A DNA stretch of 36,144 nucleotides, from positions 1 through 36,144 of the forward strand of contig JAKEEP010000142.1 in assembly GCA_022616475.1 (NCBI GenBank), written 5' to 3'. Below, in pieces: positions 31,697 to 36,144 of the stretch (positions are counted from its first letter, which is position 1; every line of letters starts with the position of its first letter). Under the pieces are notes generated by a model. It was not told the origin of the DNA, searched no databases, and saw only the letters and a list, made by a program, of their open reading frames with translations. The translations under genes and the position numbers were made by a program. The stretch comes from Phycisphaerales bacterium. Lineage in GTDB: Bacteria; Planctomycetota; Phycisphaerae; Phycisphaerales; SM1A02.

Positions 31697-33265
31697 ATGA
31701 TCAGCCCCCCAACCCCCACCGCCCTCGGCAGCCGACCAACCTCTAAAGGAAAGGCCAGCGCAACCTTCATGGACACGAGCCTACCGCTGTTTGCCGACGG
31801 CAAGGGTTTGCCGTTCAAAGTGGCGGATTTGTCGCCCGCCACGGTGGCGTTCGGGCGCAAGGAAATCGAGTTGGCCGAGCACGAGATGCCGGGGCTCATG
31901 GCCCTGCGGCGACAGTATGCCGGCAAGAAGCCCCTGGCGGGCGCGCGGATCAGCGGTTCGCTTCACATGACGATCCAGACGGCGGTGTTGATCGAAACCC
32001 TGGTCGAGCTCGGCGCCAAGGTGCGATGGGCCAGCTGCAACATTTTCTCGACCCAGGATCATGCGGCGGCGGCCGTGGCGATCGGCCCGAAGGGAACGGT
32101 CAACAATCCACAAGGTGTGCCGGTATTTGCGTGGAAGGGCGAGACACTGCCCGAGTATTGGTGGTGCACGTTCCAGGCTTTGAACTGGGAGGATGGCAAC
32201 GGGCCCAGCCTGATTCTGGATGACGGCGGCGATGCGACGCTGCTCGTGCACAAGGGCTTGGAATTCAACCGTGCCGGCAGCGTTCCGAACCCCGCGACCG
32301 CCGAAAGTGAGGAGTTCCAGATCGTTCTGCAGTTGCTCAGCGACGTTCAGCAGGCGAATCCCCGATTCTGGGAACCGATCGCGCGCGAGATTCGCGGTGT
32401 AAGCGAGGAAACGACCACGGGCGTCAATCGCTTGTATCAGATGGCGCACGCGGGGACGCTGATGTTCCCGGCCATCAACGTCAACAACTCGGTCACCAAG
32501 TCCAAGTTCGACAACATTTACGGTTGCCGGCACTCGCTGGTCGACGGCATCATGCGCGCCACCGATGTCATGCTCGCAGGCAAGGTGGCCGTCATCTGCG
32601 GGTACGGTGATGTGGGCAAGGGATGTGCGCAGTCTCTCCGCGGGCAGCAGTGCCGGGTGGTCATCACGGAGATCGACCCCATCTGCGCGCTGCAGGCGTG
32701 CATGGATGGCTATCAAGTCGTCACGCTCGAAGATGTGGTTGAGACCGCTGACATCTTCGTCACCGCCACTGGCAACCTGAACATCATCACCGCCGAGCAC
32801 ATGAAGCGGATGAAGCACAACGCGATCGTGGGCAACATCGGGCACTTCGACAATGAGATCGACATGGCGGGTTTGGCGAAGGTTCCGGGCGTCAAGCGCG
32901 TGAACATCAAGCCACAGGTGGATGAGTGGCAGTTTGGCGACGACAAGGCCCGGGGGGTGAAAGCGCACAGCGTGATCGTGCTGGCCGAGGGCCGGCTGCT
33001 CAACCTGGGGTGCGCGACGGGGCATCCCAGCTTTGTGATGAGCTCCAGCTTCACGAACCAGGTTCTGGCGCAAATCGAGCTGCATCAGAATCACGACAAG
33101 TACGACAAAAAGGTGTACACGCTGCCCAAGAAGCTGGATGAGGATGTGGCGAGGCTGCACCTGGAAAAGCTTGGAGCGAAGCTGACCAAGCTCTCGCCCA
33201 AGCAGGCCGAGTACATCGGCGTGCCGGTGGAAGGGCCCTACAAGCCCGAGTATTACCGCTATTGA
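31697..33265 (+). CDS. ahcY: Adenosylhomocysteinase (S-adenosylhomocysteine hydrolase)
   Basis: Hydrolyses S-adenosylhomocysteine to adenosine and homocysteine, clearing the inhibitor left by methyltransferases; two methyltransferases are nearby. 522 residues if it starts at the ATG at 31697, which has GGGAG 10 bases upstream; the ATG at 31769 gives 498 and is closer to usual length. Visible: [139 protein letters not shown], the NAD motif [16 protein letters not shown], and [11 protein letters not shown]. The C-terminal KPEYYRY closes the family pattern. The cytosolic enzyme is a homotetramer in the family. Confidence 0.95.
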   Translation: MISPPTPTALGSRPTSKGKASATFMDTSLPLFADGKGLPFKVADLSPATVAFGRKEIELAEHEMPGLMALRRQYAGKKPLAGARISGSLHMTIQTAVLIETLVELGAKVRWASCNIFSTQDHAAAAVAIGPKGTVNNPQGVPVFAWKGETLPEYWWCTFQALNWEDGNGPSLILDDGGDATLLVHKGLEFNRAGSVPNPATAESEEFQIVLQLLSDVQQANPRFWEPIAREIRGVSEETTTGVNRLYQMAHAGTLMFPAINVNNSVTKSKFDNIYGCRHSLVDGIMRATDVMLAGKVAVICGYGDVGKGCAQSLRGQQCRVVITEIDPICALQACMDGYQVVTLEDVVETADIFVTATGNLNIITAEHMKRMKHNAIVGNIGHFDNEIDMAGLAKVPGVKRVNIKPQVDEWQFGDDKARGVKAHSVIVLAEGRLLNLGCATGHPSFVMSSSFTNQVLAQIELHQNHDKYDKKVYTLPKKLDEDVARLHLEKLGAKLTKLSPKQAEYIGVPVEGPYKPEYYRY

Positions 33266-33365
33266 TCTGCGGGTGCGCTCCGAAATAGGTTGGCGTCCCT
33301 ACCCCGGTTCCCCACCAAATTGGTTTGATGGAACCTTCCACGGGGATCCATCGGAGGCGCAGTAC

Positions 33366-33959
33366 ATGAGCAATCGAACCCCGGATGGTCTGTTGGAAAA
33401 CCCAGACCATGAATGTCATGCAGCACACCTTTATTTGTATTTGGAGCCCGAATCGCTTGTAAGAGCGATCGCGATGTTCGTCGGCGGGGCCCTCGATCGC
33501 GGCGAAGCCGCCATCGTGGTCGCAACGGAACAGAACACCAAGGCAGTGATCGAGCGACTGCAACGTTCGGGCAAAGATTGCGATCGCTTGCGCGAATCCG
33601 GGCAGCTGACCTGTTACGACGCTGAGGTGCTGCTCAGTCAAATCATGGATGGTCGCATGCCGAATCATGCGGTGTTCCACCTTTTGGCCACCAATGCGAT
33701 CAAGCGGGCCCAAAGCGATTTCGGGCAAGTGTGCATCTACGGCGAGATGGTCAACCTGCTTTGGCAGCAGGACAACGCCGAAGCAGCGCGCGAGCTCGAG
33801 GATTGGTGGAACGTCCTGATCATGCAGTTCCGGTTCCCGCTGCTGTGCGGCTATCGGGCGAACGTTCTGGAGGACCGGTCCAAAATGGCCCGGGAGCTGT
33901 GCAAGACGCATTCGCACGTTCTGGCGGCCGAGCGAGGCCGGCTGCAGCTGGTGAGCTAG
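33366..33959 (+). CDS. MEDS-domain (DcmR-like) sensor protein
   Basis: 197 residues. HECHAAHLYLYLEPESLVRAIAMFVGGALDRGEAAIVVATEQNTKAVIERL, then SGQLTCYDAEVLLSQIMDGRMPN, then QVCIYGEMVNLLWQQDNAEAARELEDWWN and FPLLCGYRANVL match the MEDS domain (methanogen/methylotroph DcmR sensory). The domain is thought to bind an unknown ligand or act in signal transduction. GGAGG 8 bases before the ATG at 33366 supports the start. No kinase, DNA-binding or PAS domain is fused. It follows ahcY by 100 bases, so it may have its own promoter. Confidence 0.8.
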   Translation: MSNRTPDGLLENPDHECHAAHLYLYLEPESLVRAIAMFVGGALDRGEAAIVVATEQNTKAVIERLQRSGKDCDRLRESGQLTCYDAEVLLSQIMDGRMPNHAVFHLLATNAIKRAQSDFGQVCIYGEMVNLLWQQDNAEAARELEDWWNVLIMQFRFPLLCGYRANVLEDRSKMARELCKTHSHVLAAERGRLQLVS

Positions 33960-33997
33960 GGGCGCGGCCCCCCGCGGCGAGTGCGCGGCGCAGCCGC
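33959..33997. terminator. Two hairpins between convergent genes
   Basis: A 5-bp stem GGGGC/GCCCC (33959-33971) that starts in the stop codon of the MEDS gene, and a second GCGGC/GCCGC (33985-33997), both with 3-base loops. They could end transcription of the MEDS gene and of the convergent PPIase gene (stop at 34032). No T-tract, so strength is uncertain. Confidence 0.4.
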
Positions 33998-34031
33998 TTG
34001 CCCACAATCAGAATTGTTGTCGAACGCCTTC

Positions 34032-34802
34032 TTATTGCGATTGACTGGCGGATTCCTGGGCGTCGATGCGCTCTTTGGCCTGGTCGGGCGTCAGGCGCGT
34101 CACGGATTTGATGATCACCGGCTCAACCGGCACGTTCGCCAGGGGACGATTGGTTTCGGGTGAGAGCTTGGACGTGGTGGGAACGGCCTTAATGGCATCG
34201 ACGGTTTTCATGCCCGCGACCACCTTGCCAAAGACGGCATATGCGCCACCATCAGGCTGCGGCTGATCCAGATCTGGATTGTCGCCTACGTTGATGAAGA
34301 ATTGAGCGGTGGCTGAATCGACCCGGCTGGGGTTGGGCTGCCGGTCGCCAAGCCGGGCCATGGCGATCGTGCCGCGCGTGTTCTTGAGCCCGTTCTGCCA
34401 CTCGTTCTTGATCGGGGCGTCTGTTTTCTTCTGCGCCATGTCGGGAGTGAAGCCGCCGCCCTGGATCATGAAATCCTTCTTATTGGGAGTGTTCTCCTTG
34501 CCCATGACGCGATGGAAGATTGTGCCGTCGTAGAACTTCTTGTCGGTGTAATTGAGGAAGTTGGCAACGCTGATGGGGGCTTTTTCGCGGTTGAGCTCGA
34601 TGACGATGTCGCCCATGGATGTGCTCATGAGCACGTACTGGAGCTTGGCCTGAGCATCGGGGTCGGCGTCGGGCTTGGTTGCTGGTTGGCTGGGGGCGGG
34701 AGGTTGGGCCGGGCGCGTTTGAGGCGCCGCAGAGACGAGGAGCGCGACGGCGCCAAAGAGCAGCAAAGTGAATAGAAATACGTGAGTCTTGAGATTCTTC
34801 AT
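34032..34802 (-). CDS. Secreted cyclophilin-type peptidyl-prolyl cis-trans isomerase
   Basis: 256 residues from the ATG at 34802, which begins a signal sequence ([27 protein letters not shown]). A Pro/Ala-rich spacer follows to ~50. The cyclophilin domain shows [85 protein letters not shown] and [17 protein letters not shown]; the catalytic Arg in FHRV and the FxxQGG loop are present. Exported cyclophilins assist folding outside the cytosol. It is downstream of the unknown membrane-protein gene by 107 bases, same strand. Confidence 0.93.
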   Translation of the reverse strand: MKNLKTHVFLFTLLLFGAVALLVSAAPQTRPAQPPAPSQPATKPDADPDAQAKLQYVLMSTSMGDIVIELNREKAPISVANFLNYTDKKFYDGTIFHRVMGKENTPNKKDFMIQGGGFTPDMAQKKTDAPIKNEWQNGLKNTRGTIAMARLGDRQPNPSRVDSATAQFFINVGDNPDLDQPQPDGGAYAVFGKVVAGMKTVDAIKAVPTTSKLSPETNRPLANVPVEPVIIKSVTRLTPDQAKERIDAQESASQSQ

Positions 34803-34909
34803 TTGAATGAGACACCTTTTGTGTTCTGGCACGGATTCTACACAAGAATGGGGATGGCGGCGCACAGATGGCGCGGGGACGATTGGGTCGGCCCGCGCAC
34901 GCCCCGGCG

Positions 34910-35785
34910 TCAAGTTGGACGGCGCTTGACCGCTCTCTTCTTGGCTTTCTTCTTGCGTTGCGCTTCGGCTTTCTCGATGGCAGCCATCTCAGATTCGTTC
35001 AGCTCAACGGTGCCGACAGCAAGCATCCAGGCATCGCAATCAAGGTAGTAGATTGCCCGGCCGTTGGCCAAAGTGACGCAGCCGTCGAGATAGCGCTGGC
35101 CGGGCGGGCTGTGGTCGTCTTCCGACTCGGGGCGATCGGGCCTCACGGTCACGAAGGCGTTGAGGATCTTGAGCAAATCGGCATATCGCTCGTTGGCCAG
35201 CTGCGGGTCGCCGCCATTCACCGGAAGGCCGAACACGCTGAGGCGAATCTCCGCCCTGTCGGCTCGAGCCTTGTCCAGAATCGCTTGCAGCAGCTTGGCG
35301 ATTCCACCCTCATATCGCATCTGCGCGGCGGTCAAGCCGCCGAAGTGCTCCTCCAGGCGCTCCCGATCCAACCCATCCAGCTCGTTGTAGCGCAGCGGAA
35401 AGTCCAATACGCGAAGAGTGACGACCGTGGTGCCGTCGTCGGCCTTGACCGCCGACCGCAAGCGCTTGGCGACCACGTCAACAAATGTGCCGCGCGATTC
35501 GGAAGTGTCTTCCAGGATGGCGTCGATCGAGTTGAGGTTCACATCGACGAAGACAGGCTCCATCCAGGGCTTGAGGTGTATGACCGCCAGCGTATTGGCG
35601 GTAAAGATGGCGGCGAGCATGATGGCCAAGACGGCGAGGATGATCTTGAAGTGCGGGGAGACGGGAGCATCGGGATCAGTCCACTGTAGTGGTGGTAGTG
35701 CCGACTTGGCGGGCGGAGCGCCGCGACGGTCGTAGCCACCAGGGCCGCAAAATGAAGACGAGCAGCGAACGGAATTGAATCGCAT
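34910..35785 (-). CDS. Unknown protein with one membrane helix
   Basis: 291 residues, not recognised. A single hydrophobic helix ([24 protein letters not shown]) near 48-71 follows a cysteine-containing N-terminus ([10 protein letters not shown]). The soluble part (~75-275) alternates acidic and hydrophobic segments ([36 protein letters not shown]) with no catalytic motif seen. The end is a strongly basic Lys/Arg tail. CGGAG 10 bases before the ATG at 35785 supports the start. It probably shares a transcript with the secreted PPIase downstream. Confidence 0.65.
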   Translation of the reverse strand: MRFNSVRCSSSFCGPGGYDRRGAPPAKSALPPLQWTDPDAPVSPHFKIILAVLAIMLAAIFTANTLAVIHLKPWMEPVFVDVNLNSIDAILEDTSESRGTFVDVVAKRLRSAVKADDGTTVVTLRVLDFPLRYNELDGLDRERLEEHFGGLTAAQMRYEGGIAKLLQAILDKARADRAEIRLSVFGLPVNGGDPQLANERYADLLKILNAFVTVRPDRPESEDDHSPPGQRYLDGCVTLANGRAIYYLDCDAWMLAVGTVELNESEMAAIEKAEAQRKKKAKKRAVKRRPT

Positions 35786-35970
35786 TGGGGGTTAACTCCG
35801 CCTTACCCGAGATGCCTCGCTCGACCCTTTAAAGTGCGAAGTGGAAGGGCCGCAAGCAAGCGCAACGTGGCGGCGCTGCGGCAAATGTTGCAACCGAAAT
35901 GAACGACTTGGCAAAGTCTGCCAAGACGGAATAGTTGGTAGAGTTTCCGCGCGGGGCGGCAGGGGGAGGG

Positions 35971-36010
35971 GGTGAGTGGGTGAACAGGTGAGCAGGTGAA
36001 GTGGTGAAGG
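35971..36010. repeat. Five tandem 8-bp repeats
   Basis: GGTGAGTG, GGTGAACA, GGTGAGCA, GGTGAAGT and GGTGAAGG follow each other exactly, with the first five bases constant and the last three variable. Confidence 0.85.
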
Positions 36011-36031
36011 TGTTGGAGGGATTCGTCTGCC

Positions 36032-36097
36032 CGCGCAGATTCTCCAGAAGGGGATTAGTTTTTGCGCGCAGAATTGTCAGAAGGGGATTAGTTTTTG
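36032..36097. repeat. Two tandem 33-bp repeats
   Basis: Units at 36032-36064 and 36065-36097 differ at 4 of 33 positions. A 22-bp core is identical (36045-36066 and 36078-36099). With only two units and no spacer diversity this is not a CRISPR array. Confidence 0.9.
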
Positions 36098-36113
36098 CGG
36101 GCGAAGAGCATGG

Positions 36114-36144
36114 GTGCTGAGTGCTGGGGGCTGAGTGCTGAGGC
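36114..36144. repeat. Heptamer tandem repeat at the window edge
   Basis: GTGCTGA, GTGCTGG, GGGCTGA, GTGCTGA, then GGC. Period 7 like the elements at 402-527 and 17949-17964. The block may continue past the window. Confidence 0.75.

Larger units (their letters stand above)
35786..36144. other. Gap of 359 bp at the right edge
   Basis: No coding region is supported. It should hold the promoter of the leftward gene at 35785 and contains three blocks of tandem repeats (8-bp, 33-bp and 7-bp units), described separately. The window ends inside the last block. Confidence 0.6.

Noticed and set aside
36032-36099. Direct repeats that might be a CRISPR array
   Set aside because: Only two units, contiguous 33-bp tandem copies with no unique spacers, and no cas genes.

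Overview
The window is high-GC bacterial DNA whose content points to the phylum Planctomycetota, probably a Phycisphaerae-like lineage. The signs are two secreted proteins with paired dockerin-like repeats and TGACC-type cysteine motifs, a small membrane protein with a C-terminal zinc ribbon of the planctomycete type, a divergent planctomycete-style ECF sigma factor, and short heptamer and palindromic repeats next to or inside genes. No rRNA, tRNA, CRISPR array, transposase or prophage gene was seen.

Left part (1-9.1 kb): the end of GTP cyclohydrolase I (folE), a heptamer-built inverted repeat, a BtpA-family protein, then a leftward block of kbl (glycine C-acetyltransferase), a methyltransferase and two membrane proteins. 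This block is followed by a decayed tail of an L-threonine 3-dehydrogenase gene. Two rightward glycan genes (a DPM-synthase-like GT2 and a DUF2029/GT87 mannosyltransferase-like protein) separate that tail from an intact SDR-type tdh. The arrangement looks like an insertion into the 3' end of tdh in an older tdh...kbl operon for threonine breakdown. An ISC-type ferredoxin and IscX follow.

Middle (9.2-18.2 kb): a rightward operon of GT2, a lipid-A-disaccharide-synthase N-terminal-type membrane protein and RlmN converges on two tandem paralogous secreted proteins (961 and 840 residues). A gene-poor 776-bp stretch (17466-18241) with 15-bp tandem repeats follows. Near it the + strand changes from C-rich to G-rich regardless of gene direction.

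Right part (18.2-36.1 kb): a SulP transporter diverges from a three-gene AAA+ ATPase / nucleotidyltransferase / VWA-protein module. Leftward genes follow: a FlgM-like protein, then a coupled set of ECF sigma factor, unknown protein, CYTH protein and GT4, then an M28 peptidase. A rightward set encodes a PA0069-type radical SAM protein, a methyltransferase, an SGNH-like protein, S-adenosylhomocysteinase (ahcY) and a MEDS sensor. Last come a secreted cyclophilin and an unknown membrane protein, both leftward, and a block of tandem repeats at the window edge. Two genes (the VWA protein and the SGNH-like protein) carry the same palindromic repeat inserted in frame.

All functional calls are from reading motifs by eye; no database search was possible.
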